DNA of 64,000 bases from Phycisphaerae bacterium (GTDB lineage Bacteria > Planctomycetota > Phycisphaerae > Sedimentisphaerales > Anaerobacaceae), in NCBI GenBank assembly GCA_017993835.1, contig JAGOLX010000018.1, positions 40,303 to 104,302 on the forward strand, written 5' to 3'. Within the stretch, counting starts at the first letter, position 1, and every line of letters starts with the position of its first letter. Position numbers and translations under genes: made by a program. The notes beneath the pieces are model-generated. The model did not search any database and was not told the origin of the DNA. It saw only the letters and a list, made by a program, of their open reading frames with translations. Positions 26,532 through 35,194 of this stretch are shown here, in pieces.

Positions 26532-28427
26532 TCAGACGCGGGGCTCGCCGTCCTCGCCGAATTCGACCGGCAGCAGGCCGGGCCTCTCCCGGAATGGCGC
26601 GTCTGCATCATTGCCAAAGAACGTGCTCCACCACTGCCCTTTCGCGTCCTGGAAGAACATGTTGTGCCCGCCATGCGGAACGGCCAGGTAGCGGTTCCCG
26701 TACGGGCCATACAGATGCTCCGAACTGGCGACGTAGCAGTGGTAGCGATCATCGACGAAGTCGGCGCACGACAGGTAATATCGACCGTTCACCTTGAAGA
26801 GGAACGCCCCCTCGAAGCCGACATGGTCGGCATTGGCCGGTTTCAGGAGCCTGGGCTCCTGGGCCAGGCCGTTCATGCCTTCCTTCATGGGCGCGATCTT
26901 GCCGTTCTGATAGACGAAGTAGATCGTGCCGTCGTCGTCCCGGAAGAGAGACGCGTCGATCTCGCCGGTGAGGGGGCCGTCGGGCTTGACGTCCACGTAG
27001 GGTCCCTCGGCGCGGCCGGTGGAACTCCTGAGGATGCCGGTGCCGCCGTAGTTCACACAGTAGGCGATCCAGAACGTGCCGTCAATATAGTGGATCTCCG
27101 GCGCCCAGATCGCCTGGTTGTCCCCCTGTTTCTTCTGCCAGGTCATGTCTTTCTCGAAGGACCAGACCAGGCCCAGCGGCTCCCAGGTCCGCAGGTCTTT
27201 GGATTTCCACAGGCGGATGCCTGGATTCGTCTTCCACCACGTCGGATGACCTGTGGTGCCCGCGAGATAGTACGTGTCGTCGGGTCCGAGGCAGATGCAC
27301 GTATCGCGGAGGGGATAATCGAATAGCGGCTGGAGGCGGTTCACGCCGGGCGCGACGACGAACTTCCGGATGAACGCGATTTCAGCGGGGTTCTTGGGCG
27401 AGCCGTCTCGTCGCAGCAGATCGTGGAACCACAACTCGGGCTCCGGCGCGTCTTGGGGCGAGTTCCAGGGGTACTGGCACTGGGTCCGCCCGTTGACCAG
27501 GCCCCAGTTGTAGCAGCCGACCTTCTCCTGCTTGAACAGAGGCAATTCCGTCTCGTACCGGGCGCCCAGCGTTCTCGCCATCCATTCGGTACAGAGGACC
27601 GGGCGATTGAGTTTCTTGAGCTCGGCGATCCGATTCCTCATGGCGTCGCAATTCCCGTAGAGATGGAAACTGACGACGTCCGAAAGCTCGATCTGCCGGT
27701 CGCTGATCTCTCGGGGTCCGCCCCACACGCCAACCGTCAGAGGCTGCGTCGGCTTGGCCCGGCGTGCCCAGTCGAACACCGCCTCCACGAGCGGCAGGCT
27801 CTGGTTTCCCATGCCCGAGTTGCCCGGCTCGTTGTACAGGTCCCAGACCACGATGCGCCGGTCGGCGCCGTATTGCGAGACCATGTCCTTCACGTACTCC
27901 TGGAGCTGGGGCCACGCGGACTTGTCCGTGACCATCTTGCGCCCGGGGCTCGGCACCCAGCGGGCGTTGGACGTTCCCGGCACCGGGTCGTCCTGCCTGC
28001 CCAGATAGGGGTCCCGGTTGGCGTCGAAGGCACAGTCGTCGAACAGAACCGGCATCACACGGATCTTGTGCCTGTCCGCCATCGCCAGGAACCGCTCGAA
28101 TCGGCTGCGGAAGCTCGCGGGGTCCTGCCTCCAGACGATGTACTGGAGAAAGACCCGACAGGAGTTGTACCCGAGCCCTTCCGCCCAGGCCAGCTCGCGG
28201 TCGATGGTCTTGGGATCGAAGGTCTCCGCCTGCCACATTTCCGTGTCGTTCACGGCGGTGCTGGGCACGAAGTTGCAGCCGAACAACCAGGGCTGAGCGG
28301 AGTGCCATTCCCACGCCTTCTCCTGAGACCATCTCTCGACCGGTCTCCCGGCTTCGGCCCAAAGCGGGCCGGCCATCGCAGACGCCGCGATCCAGCCGAC
28401 AGCACACCACGCGATCATTCTCATCAT
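26532..28427 (-). CDS. Bimodular glycoside hydrolase, GH5-like plus GH43-like
   Basis: 631 residues starting at 28427 (MMRMIAWCAVGWIAASAMAG) with GGAG upstream and a signal peptide. Residues 45-345 form a TIM barrel of GH5/cellulase type: WDLYNEPGN (acid/base Glu190) and RPVLCTEWM (nucleophile Glu270). Residues 355-631 form a five-bladed propeller of GH43 type: PLRDTCICLG (Asp364), TGEIDASLF (Asp480) and VGFEGAFLF (Glu528), the expected base, modulator and acid. The fusion would combine a chain-cutting glycanase with an arabinofuranosidase or xylosidase. A longer frame to 29444 is an out-of-frame shadow of the next gene. It is the middle gene of the operon. Confidence 0.8.
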   Translation of the reverse strand: MMRMIAWCAVGWIAASAMAGPLWAEAGRPVERWSQEKAWEWHSAQPWLFGCNFVPSTAVNDTEMWQAETFDPKTIDRELAWAEGLGYNSCRVFLQYIVWRQDPASFRSRFERFLAMADRHKIRVMPVLFDDCAFDANRDPYLGRQDDPVPGTSNARWVPSPGRKMVTDKSAWPQLQEYVKDMVSQYGADRRIVVWDLYNEPGNSGMGNQSLPLVEAVFDWARRAKPTQPLTVGVWGGPREISDRQIELSDVVSFHLYGNCDAMRNRIAELKKLNRPVLCTEWMARTLGARYETELPLFKQEKVGCYNWGLVNGRTQCQYPWNSPQDAPEPELWFHDLLRRDGSPKNPAEIAFIRKFVVAPGVNRLQPLFDYPLRDTCICLGPDDTYYLAGTTGHPTWWKTNPGIRLWKSKDLRTWEPLGLVWSFEKDMTWQKKQGDNQAIWAPEIHYIDGTFWIAYCVNYGGTGILRSSTGRAEGPYVDVKPDGPLTGEIDASLFRDDDGTIYFVYQNGKIAPMKEGMNGLAQEPRLLKPANADHVGFEGAFLFKVNGRYYLSCADFVDDRYHCYVASSEHLYGPYGNRYLAVPHGGHNMFFQDAKGQWWSTFFGNDADAPFRERPGLLPVEFGEDGEPRV

Positions 28428-28468
28428 CTTTGACTCCGCATTCCGGGGGATTCCAGAACTCGCCCCGG

Positions 28469-29749
28469 CTACAAATGCCAGGGACTTCGCATCGGACGGG
28501 ACAGGAGCTTGTTCGCCTCTTCGTTGCCGACGAAACGCTCTCGGACCGGGTCCCAGGTCAGTTCCTGCCGGAGCTGGTGGGCGATATTGCCGAGGTGACA
28601 GATCGTCGCCGAGCGGGCGCCGACCTCCACATCCGCGATGCACCTGCGGCGGCTGCGGATGCAATCCAGCCAGTTGCCGTGGTGGTCGTTGCTCTCGTAG
28701 AGCTGGGCGTCGTTCGGTCCCATCGGCGCTTGGGCGATAGACTCGGGCTTCGTCCAGAGGCCGTCCCTGCCGACGTAGAGGGTGCCCTCGGAGCCGTAGA
28801 ACGTCAGGCCGAGACAGTTGCCGCCGACGTGGTTCATGACCACGCCGTTGGCGTACTCGAAACTCACGCGAGGGCGCTTGTCCCCATCGGGCGGGTACAC
28901 CTTGACCGGGCCGCTGTCGTCCATGCCGAGGGCCCATTGCGCGATGTCGAAGTGGTGGGCGCCCATGTCGGCGAATCCGCCGCCGCAGTACTCGCGGTAG
29001 GGCCGCCAGTTGATGGACGCCAGCTTCGAATGGTAAGGGCGCGAGGGGGTTTGGCCGAGCCACATGTCCCAGTCGAAGTCCGCGGGTTGGGGCTCCGCAG
29101 GTAGATCGCACGGGATCGGCGGATCGCCCGTCGAGACGTCGATCGAGCGCACCGTTCCAATCCGCCCGTTGCGGACGAGCTCGGCCCCCCGTCGGAACGG
29201 GCCGAACACGTTGGAACGCTGCTGACTGCCCGTCTGGAACATACGATTGTAGCGTCGGACCGCGTCGACGACCGCCCTCGCCTCTCGGATCGTCAACGTC
29301 ATTGGCTTTTCGCAGTAGATGTCCTTGCCCGCCTCGGCAGCACAGATCGAAATCAGCGCGTGCCAATGGTCGGGCGTCGCGATCACGACGGCGTCGAGAT
29401 CGTCGCGGGCCAGCATCTCGCGGAAGTCCCGATAGGCGGCGCAATCCGGATTGCCCGCCTTGGTCGGGTCCTCGGTATGCTTGGCAACGATCATCTTCCG
29501 GACTTCCGCCAGCCTCTGACCGTTGACGTCGCAGGCCGCGACATACCGAACGTCCTTGCGGTTCAGCAGCGTGTCCAGGTGGCTGCCGCCGATCCAGCCG
29601 AACCCGACCTGGGCGATGTTGATCCGATTGCTGGGCGCGACGGCACCGTCGGCGCCGAGCACAGACGACGGGACAATCGAAGGAACGCCCAAGGCGGCCA
29701 GTCCGGTCGCCCCGGAGCGCAGCAACGCACGACGAGTCAACTTCTTCAT
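28469..29749 (-). CDS. TAT-exported Gfo/Idh/MocA-family oxidoreductase
   Basis: 426 residues from 29749 (MKKLTRRALLRSGATGLAAL), a twin-arginine signal. The NAD(P)-binding Rossmann motif is INIAQVGFGWIGGSHLDTLL. The family catalytic Lys lies in YCEKPMTLTIREARAVVDAV, and the C-terminal alpha/beta domain follows (DWDMWLGQTPSRPYH, GGGFADMGAHHFDIAQWALG). Such proteins oxidise or epimerise sugars and often use a tightly bound cofactor when exported. It is first in an operon with the GH5-GH43 gene (41 bases downstream) and the amidohydrolase, so a role in processing sugars released outside the cell is likely. The upstream 278-base gap 29750-30027 shows no other element. Confidence 0.88.
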   Translation of the reverse strand: MKKLTRRALLRSGATGLAALGVPSIVPSSVLGADGAVAPSNRINIAQVGFGWIGGSHLDTLLNRKDVRYVAACDVNGQRLAEVRKMIVAKHTEDPTKAGNPDCAAYRDFREMLARDDLDAVVIATPDHWHALISICAAEAGKDIYCEKPMTLTIREARAVVDAVRRYNRMFQTGSQQRSNVFGPFRRGAELVRNGRIGTVRSIDVSTGDPPIPCDLPAEPQPADFDWDMWLGQTPSRPYHSKLASINWRPYREYCGGGFADMGAHHFDIAQWALGMDDSGPVKVYPPDGDKRPRVSFEYANGVVMNHVGGNCLGLTFYGSEGTLYVGRDGLWTKPESIAQAPMGPNDAQLYESNDHHGNWLDCIRSRRRCIADVEVGARSATICHLGNIAHQLRQELTWDPVRERFVGNEEANKLLSRPMRSPWHL

Positions 29750-30027
29750 AGGTGTTATCTCTTCTCGATGAACATCAATTCGTCTGTTTGACAACGAGGG
29801 GTTACCTCCTTGAGTTCAGGCTGAATCCCGACGAGACCGGTCGGGGCTCGGACCATCCCCAGACTATAGCCGCCCTCCAGAGAACAGACAATCTGAAAAT
29901 CGCCTCTCCGCGTGCGGGCGTCCCCAGCTTCCTCGATCCCGCTCCATGTGGTAGAATGCCGGGAAAGCGACATAGCGATCTTGTGTGGACAATGTGTTGC
30001 GAACCGAACATGATAGGGAGATGAACC

Positions 30028-31527
30028 ATGAATAGAACCGTGTTGTGCGGCGTCATGCTCCTCTTTCGGCTCTGCGAGGTGGATATGACCCATGCTGCCG
30101 ATTCAGTCCCGACGGAAACGCGAGGGGCTCCACGCATCACGGTCGCCGTCGATCCGCGCGTGGAGCTGATGTCCGTCATCTTTCGCCTGGCGGGCAATCC
30201 GGAATACAACCAGGGCAAGGTCCAATCCTACGTCCGCGACGTGGACAGTCATTTCGGGCCGTTCCGCGACCATCCGGTCGTACGTCTGGCCCGGAAACTC
30301 CGAGAGACGCAGGGTGTCAGCTTCGACGCCGTGATGTGCATGGCGGTGCACGTGACGGACGCCGTCACCCTCCAGGAGAGGATTCCCTTTTCTCCGCAGC
30401 CGCGATCCCTGGACTCGCGATGGACACCCGAAACTGCGAGGGAGTTCCTGGACCTGGCCCGCCGGTTCGTCGCGGAAACCAAGTTCAACGAGTTCCTGGA
30501 GCAGCACGAGCCTCTGTACGCGATCGGGGTCCGGCGCATGCAAGAGCTGCTCGACCAACACGCCCATCTCGAATGGTTCGACAGCTTCTTCGGCCCGCGG
30601 AAAGACACGGAGTTCCGCCTGGTCCTGGGCATGCTCAATGGCGGCGGAAGCTACGGCGTGCATTACAGGAATCTCAACGGTCAGGAGGAAATGTACTCCA
30701 TCGTTGGCGTCTGGAGCACGAATCTCCTGGGGCAGCCGAGATTCCCGCCGGACGTCGTGCCAACCATCATCCATGAGTTCACCCATTCCTACACGAATCC
30801 CCTCGTGGATCGGTTTGCCGCGGAATTGCAGGGGCCGGGCGAGGTCATCGAGCGGTACGTCCGCGACGAGATGCGCAGGCAGGCATACTCCGGCTGGAAG
30901 ACCCTGATGTACGAGTCGCTCAACCGGGCCTGCGGACTGCGCTATGTCCTGGCAACCGAGGGGCCGGCCGCGATGCAGAAGGCCATCGAGTACGAGAAAT
31001 CGAGGAGCTTCTTCTGGGTGGGCGAACTGGCAGAGGTCCTCGGGGAGTACGACCGACAACCCCGCGAATACGAGGATCTCGTCCAGTTCTTCCCCAGGAT
31101 CATCGCCTTCTTCGACGACTACGCCAAGAATGCCGACGCAAAGCTGGGAGCCATCCAGGCCGGCAAGGACAAGCAGGTGCAGGAATGGCGTCAGAAGGGC
31201 CCCCAGATCGTCGGCATGATCCCGCCCAACGGCGCCGAGGACGTGGATCCGAATCTCCAGGCAATCATCGTCACGTTCGACCGCCCGATGAGGAGCCCGG
31301 GCTGGGCGGTGGTAACCCTCGGTTCTCCGAGCGAGGTGCCCCAGAGCACCGGACCGGTCGGATATGACGCACAGCGCAGGGTGTTCACCATGCCGGTCGA
31401 GCTGGAGGCGGGCAAAGAGTACCGTTTCGGCCTGAACGCCGAGGGGTATCTTGGATTCTGCAGCGAGGAAGGCGTCCCGCTGGCCCCCGTCGTGGTCCGC
31501 TTCAAGACCCAAGGGGCGGGTCGGTAA
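30028..31527 (+). CDS. DUF4932-like secreted zinc metalloprotease with C-terminal Ig-like domain
   Basis: 499 residues with an N-terminal export signal (LCGVMLLFRL...THAA). A zinc-peptidase motif HEFTH (His249, Glu250, His253) lies in TIIHEFTHSYTNPLVDRFAA, and the preceding region (RLAGNPEYNQGKVQSYVRDV) matches DUF4932-type proteins. Residues 395-495 resemble a bacterial Ig-like (SbsA) domain: GMIPPNGAEDVDPNLQAIIV followed by TFDRPM, then EYRFGLN. It is monocistronic and lies divergent from the oxidoreductase operon. The physiological substrate is unknown. Confidence 0.7.
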   Translation: MNRTVLCGVMLLFRLCEVDMTHAADSVPTETRGAPRITVAVDPRVELMSVIFRLAGNPEYNQGKVQSYVRDVDSHFGPFRDHPVVRLARKLRETQGVSFDAVMCMAVHVTDAVTLQERIPFSPQPRSLDSRWTPETAREFLDLARRFVAETKFNEFLEQHEPLYAIGVRRMQELLDQHAHLEWFDSFFGPRKDTEFRLVLGMLNGGGSYGVHYRNLNGQEEMYSIVGVWSTNLLGQPRFPPDVVPTIIHEFTHSYTNPLVDRFAAELQGPGEVIERYVRDEMRRQAYSGWKTLMYESLNRACGLRYVLATEGPAAMQKAIEYEKSRSFFWVGELAEVLGEYDRQPREYEDLVQFFPRIIAFFDDYAKNADAKLGAIQAGKDKQVQEWRQKGPQIVGMIPPNGAEDVDPNLQAIIVTFDRPMRSPGWAVVTLGSPSEVPQSTGPVGYDAQRRVFTMPVELEAGKEYRFGLNAEGYLGFCSEEGVPLAPVVVRFKTQGAGR

Positions 31528-31560
31528 CGGCGATTGCATCGGGAAAAAGTGCTGAGGCAG

Positions 31561-31588
31561 TTGTGTTTCCTGTCGTTTGCGGTATAAT
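31561..31588 (+). promoter_or_regulatory. Sigma-70-type promoter before the ECF sigma gene
   Basis: TTGTGT and a perfect TATAAT separated by 16 bases, 88 bases upstream of the chosen GTG start. The perfect -10 box suggests housekeeping transcription of the sigma/anti-sigma pair. Confidence 0.5.
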
Positions 31589-31676
31589 GAGATTCCGGTC
31601 TGGCCGACGCGGCTGATGTTATGAGACGTATCAGTTGTCGCGTGGGTATAAGGGGTTGCTCCCGGAGCAAACGGGT

Positions 31677-32222
31677 GTGATCGGAGTCAGGACAGCAGTG
31701 GACAGTAACGACTGGGCAATTGAGCGGGCTGCTGCCATTTTCGCCCGATATGGCGATTTCATTCGCCGCGTCATCTCGTTTCAGGCGGGCGGAAGGCTCG
31801 ACGACGAGGATTTGTACCAGGAGTTCTACCTCGTCCTGATCGAGAAGCCGATCCCGACGGACGTGCAGAATATCGAAGGATACCTGTACCGAGCTGTCAT
31901 GCATCACGTGATCAATGCGGCCCGAATCGAGCAGGTGTACGCACGGGCGATAGAAAAATATTTGGAGGAAGGCAGAATTTCCATCAACAGGAGCGGGTCG
32001 GAAAGCGCCTTTACCGAGGACGAGAAGAATACGGCGGTCTCCCGTCTGGTTCATCTTCTGCCCGAGCGGGAGGGTCAGGCTTTGGCGTTGAGGTATCGTG
32101 ACGACTGCAGCATCCTGGAGATCGCAAAGCGAATGGGAATCAACAAGCGGACCGTCAGCCGGTACCTGTCGGCGGGCTTGCGCAGACTTCAGCAGCTCCG
32201 CAGGAGGTTGGCGGCGGAATGA
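31677..32222 (+). CDS. ECF-type sigma-70 family factor
   Basis: About 181 residues. Region 2 is visible as DEDLYQEFYLVLIEKP and region 4 as LPEREGQALALRYRDDCSIL followed by EIAKRMGINKRTVSRYLSAG (helix-turn-helix for the -35 box). The start is uncertain: GTG at 31677 has GGAG ten bases before it, GTG at 31698 has AGGA, and a TTG at 31635 has no ribosome site. Nine bases downstream begins a membrane protein with zinc-binding anti-sigma motifs, so the two form a sigma/anti-sigma unit. The signal sensed is unknown. Confidence 0.85.
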   Translation: MIGVRTAVDSNDWAIERAAAIFARYGDFIRRVISFQAGGRLDDEDLYQEFYLVLIEKPIPTDVQNIEGYLYRAVMHHVINAARIEQVYARAIEKYLEEGRISINRSGSESAFTEDEKNTAVSRLVHLLPEREGQALALRYRDDCSILEIAKRMGINKRTVSRYLSAGLRRLQQLRRRLAAE

Positions 32223-32231
32223 GGGGTTGCT

Positions 32232-33815
32232 ATGACAATGTCGGGAGACGGCGAGAGCCTCTGTCAAAGGGCAAGGGAGTATTACTATGAGCTTCTGCGG
32301 AAAAACGACGACGTGGTGCCGGAGGCCATAGGCCGCCATGTCAGAACCTGCCCAGTCTGTCAGGAACAACTAGCCCGGCTGCACGAGGTACTGTCTGAGA
32401 CCAGGCAGAAGTCCGATTCATCCGATGCGTCGGCGAGCGAGGAGGCCATCGAGGCGTTGAGCCGGCAATTCGCGTTCCTCGGCAAGCCGGTCCGCTGTTC
32501 CCAGGTCAAACCGTTCCTGCCCGATTTGCTGATCCCCTCACGGCGGATCAGGGTCCTCACACCCATTATTCTCCACGTGGGGAGCTGCCCTCAGTGCATC
32601 GAAGACCTGGCATCGATCCGCAAGCTGGACCTTCGAGCGGATCAACTGAGCCGGCTGGCAAGATTCTACGGCCGGATACCCGCCCAAGATCCTTTATGCT
32701 GCGAACCGGCGGGCTCGACGACGCTGGCGGCTGATCTGTCCCATCAAACCGGGCGGACGGGCGTCCCGACGTGCGACGAGATCACCTCCGCCGACCTCTT
32801 TGACCTCGCCATGCCTCCGGTCGCGAACGCGCCCGCGACCACCGGAATGGACGGACGAACGGACGCCGTCGCCGTGCACGCGCGGACCTGCCCTCGCTGC
32901 CTGGCGAGGGTCCAGCAGATGCGTCGGACGATTCAGGCCATCGCGGAGCGACCCGATTCGACGGTGTGTACGGTGTTCCGACCCGAGGAGGACGCGCAGG
33001 ACCTCGACGGACAGACGCAAGGGCTCGCGTATCCCTATCCTCTCGACAGGTCGGTCGTCCAGCCGGCCCCCTTGTCGGTCGCTGTCGGCCGCGAACCGGA
33101 CGGGCCCGATGAACCTGAGCCGGGGGCGTTGGTCGGTCACAAGGCCGGTCCCCGCGTCAAGACAGCCCTCCGGACCGCCGTGGCCTTGGTGATCGTGCTC
33201 GTGCTCTTGCTCCTGCTGCACCAGCCCACGGCGACCGGCACGAACGCCGGCCAGATCCGCAAGGCCGTCTCAGGGATGACCAACGTCTACATCGCCAGGT
33301 TCGCCCAGAACGGTTCGGAACCGGACGATGAAATGTGGGTCGCGGGAGATCGGCAGGTCGTCGCAATCAGGGTCGGCGACCAGCGGACCGTCTATCGACT
33401 GGCCCTCCGGCAGAAGACCGTGATCGACGCGGGACACGCCCCGCGTACAGTCAGCCTGGAGCCGGTGGAGGTAGCCAACTGTACGGAGTATCTCAATCGG
33501 ACACTGCGGGAGGTGCTGCCCGGCGTGCTGGCCGACGCCCCCCTCTCGGGGGCGGACCCGGTCGCTTCCGACCGGCCGGGTGAGTCCTGGTCGGTGTATG
33601 AACTGACCCGAGTTGGACGCAGCAGTACCGGCGCCGCGGTATCGCGTCACTGGAAGATCTTCATGGACCCGCGGCGGCAACTGCCTGTGAAGATCGAGTA
33701 CACGCAGCACCGCTCGCCGCAATCGTCGCAGACGTGCGCCCGCACCACGAGATTCGAATACCCCAGCCCATCGGAGATGGACCGAGCCCTCACGGCGCTG
33801 TCTACGGCTCAGTGA
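32232..33815 (+). CDS. Membrane anti-sigma-like protein with three ZAS zinc modules
   Basis: 527 residues. Three Cys-xn-His-x3-Cys-x2-Cys patterns occur in series: Cys11/His36/Cys40/Cys43, Cys89/His115/Cys119/Cys122 and Cys181/His216/Cys220/Cys223. Each matches a zinc-binding anti-sigma (ZAS) domain, which normally occurs once. One membrane helix follows (residues 312-330, LRTAVALVIVLVLLLLL). The outer part of about 200 residues (QIRKAVSGMTNVYIARF ... HWKIFMDPRRQLPVKIEY) resembles LolA/DUF-type sensor folds that handle lipoprotein-like ligands. It is encoded nine bases after the ECF sigma gene and is its likely inhibitor. Its last 14 bases overlap the convergent prepilin gene. Confidence 0.75.
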   Translation: MTMSGDGESLCQRAREYYYELLRKNDDVVPEAIGRHVRTCPVCQEQLARLHEVLSETRQKSDSSDASASEEAIEALSRQFAFLGKPVRCSQVKPFLPDLLIPSRRIRVLTPIILHVGSCPQCIEDLASIRKLDLRADQLSRLARFYGRIPAQDPLCCEPAGSTTLAADLSHQTGRTGVPTCDEITSADLFDLAMPPVANAPATTGMDGRTDAVAVHARTCPRCLARVQQMRRTIQAIAERPDSTVCTVFRPEEDAQDLDGQTQGLAYPYPLDRSVVQPAPLSVAVGREPDGPDEPEPGALVGHKAGPRVKTALRTAVALVIVLVLLLLLHQPTATGTNAGQIRKAVSGMTNVYIARFAQNGSEPDDEMWVAGDRQVVAIRVGDQRTVYRLALRQKTVIDAGHAPRTVSLEPVEVANCTEYLNRTLREVLPGVLADAPLSGADPVASDRPGESWSVYELTRVGRSSTGAAVSRHWKIFMDPRRQLPVKIEYTQHRSPQSSQTCARTTRFEYPSPSEMDRALTALSTAQ

Positions 33816-34647
33816 CCGTATCGCCGCAGGGGTGCCAGAGGGGACTGTTATTCCAGCGGCCTTCCGCAGTTCGCTCGACCAGCAGATCATCCGCCTTCCT
33901 CAACGCAGTGCTGCCGTCGGCGAATCCGACGTTCACCGTCTTGTGCGGATGGCGACCGCCTTTGGCGTCGTCGTGCTGTCCGGGCAAGAGGGCTTCTTTC
34001 TCCGCGTTGATCGCCATGCCCGGCACATATGCCGCGTGCTGGATTGCGCCCAGCAACAGGGAGGCCGGCGGAAGCGAAACAGGCGACCGCTCGCTCGCGT
34101 GCCACCAACTGATCAGAGCGTAGCCGCTGTCCACCAGCAACAGCGTTTCCGCCGGCCGGGGGATCTGCTCCGGGGAAAGAGGGGAGCCCCCGAAGCTGCT
34201 CAGGTAAGGAGCAGTGTACCCCTCCACCCGACACAGGGAGAGATTGGCGCCGTAGTTTCCACAGAGCAAGTCGGCCGCCAGCGAGACGTGATTCTGACGT
34301 TTCGAGGGGCAGACGAGCACCTCCTCGCCCGCGCCGGTGGCATGATCGACCGCCAGGGAACTGTCAAACCACCACCATCCCGGCAGATCGACCGCGCCGG
34401 CGCTCCCGGCATACTGGTCGCGAGACCGCGCCGGTGAGGAGGGCATTCGAAAACCATAGGGAAATGTGCCGTTCTCGGTTTGGTAGCTCACCAGCCCCTG
34501 AGCCAACTGCCTGATCCGACTAGCGCACACGACCGTCCGGGCATGCTCACGAGTGCGTCCCAGGACCCCCGCCGACACTCCCATCAACAACGTGACAACC
34601 GCCATCGCCACGATCAACTCGATCAGCGTGGATCCATGGGACTTCAT
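33802..34647 (-). CDS. Prepilin-type N-terminal methylation domain protein (H-X9-DG type)
   Basis: 281 residues from 34647 (MKSHGSTLIELIVAMAVVTL). This is a type IV pilin-like signal in which cleavage would follow Gly5, with Glu at the fifth mature position and a hydrophobic helix. The C-terminus has HKTVNVGFADGSTALRKADD, the H-X9-DG tail common in planctomycete and Lentisphaerae pseudopilins. Two CxxN/CPSK-like segments lie between. Such proteins are abundant in this phylum and may be secretion or surface pseudopilins. The long N-terminal extension of the open frame (to 35037) has no support. Its 3' end overlaps the anti-sigma-like gene by 14 bases. Confidence 0.8.
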   Translation of the reverse strand: MKSHGSTLIELIVAMAVVTLLMGVSAGVLGRTREHARTVVCASRIRQLAQGLVSYQTENGTFPYGFRMPSSPARSRDQYAGSAGAVDLPGWWWFDSSLAVDHATGAGEEVLVCPSKRQNHVSLAADLLCGNYGANLSLCRVEGYTAPYLSSFGGSPLSPEQIPRPAETLLLVDSGYALISWWHASERSPVSLPPASLLLGAIQHAAYVPGMAINAEKEALLPGQHDDAKGGRHPHKTVNVGFADGSTALRKADDLLVERTAEGRWNNSPLWHPCGDTVTEP

Positions 34648-34678
34648 GCCTACATTATAGACTCGAGCCGGCCCCCAG

Positions 34679-34894
34679 TCAATGGGGGCTCTCGGCCGGG
34701 CGCCGGGATGAAGCAGATTCCCTCGGTCTATAATCACGGCACACGGAATCCGCCCAGGTGAACCGGGTCGCGTCTTCCCGATCCGCGTGTCCGCCTTTGC
34801 CGCCGATTCCTCTCGTGCAGTAGCCCCAGGTGGGCTTCTCGATGCACGTGTGAGCCGGTGAAAAATGCTCACAGGTTCCGCATACTCGGTCCAT
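34679..34894 (-). CDS. Small cysteine-rich protein, putative zinc binding
   Basis: 71 residues. Six cysteines are arranged as VCGTCEHF (CxxC), HTCIEK, WGYCTRG and DSVCRDYRP, a pattern of short rubredoxin- or zinc-ribbon-like bacterial proteins. It is located 31 bases upstream of the prepilin-like gene in the same orientation, so it may share its transcript. I do not recognise a named family. The high cysteine content and spacing argue for a real gene, but it is short. Confidence 0.5.
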   Translation of the reverse strand: MDRVCGTCEHFSPAHTCIEKPTWGYCTRGIGGKGGHADREDATRFTWADSVCRDYRPRESASSRRPAESPH

Positions 34895-34920
34895 CGACTA
34901 CCGACCTCCCTTGAACCGCC

Positions 34921-34950
34921 GGCTCTTCGTTTCGAAACGAAACGCGAGCC
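34921..34950. other. Perfect palindrome/hairpin in the intergenic region
   Basis: GGCTC, then the perfect 16-base palindrome TTCGTTTCGAAACGAA, then GAGCC after four bases; arms can extend the stem. No T-run follows. It lies in the 300-base gap 34895-35194 together with a GGCGC/GCGCC hairpin near 35000 and a poly-A stretch at 35046-35053. It could be an operator for a dimeric regulator. Confidence 0.5.
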
Positions 34951-35155
34951 AATCTCCGACTGCAACCGTCCCCCGAACCCATACCGGGCTCCTGTAGAAG
35001 GCGCTTGGCGCCCCCCCGATGTTGATGCCCAAAACACGCCGAACGAAAAAAAAGAACAGAGCAGGTGACATCCTCCTCGGCGCGGCCTCTGCGGAAGACT
35101 CCGCGGCTCCGTCGTCCGGTAAAAACACCCCTTTGCACGCAGCAGGCGGATGAGC

Positions 35156-35183
35156 TAAAGCTCTCATGCGGCACAACCGATAA
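35156..35183 (+). promoter_or_regulatory. Sigma-28 (FliA)-like promoter before the kinase-like gene
   Basis: TAAAGCTC then 12 bases then ACCGATAA, close to the motility-sigma consensus TAAA-N15-GCCGATAA but with one extra base of spacing. It would place the transcript start only a few bases before the ATG at 35195, so it is tentative. Confidence 0.3.
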
Positions 35184-35194
35184 GAAAGAGAGCT

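Noticed and set aside
35100..35194. Cyclic-di-GMP (GEMM-I) riboswitch before the kinase-like gene
   Set aside because: Only the short 3' word resembles the consensus. The GNRA-receptor and the CGCAAAGCC-type core are missing, and a FliA-like promoter explains the words better.
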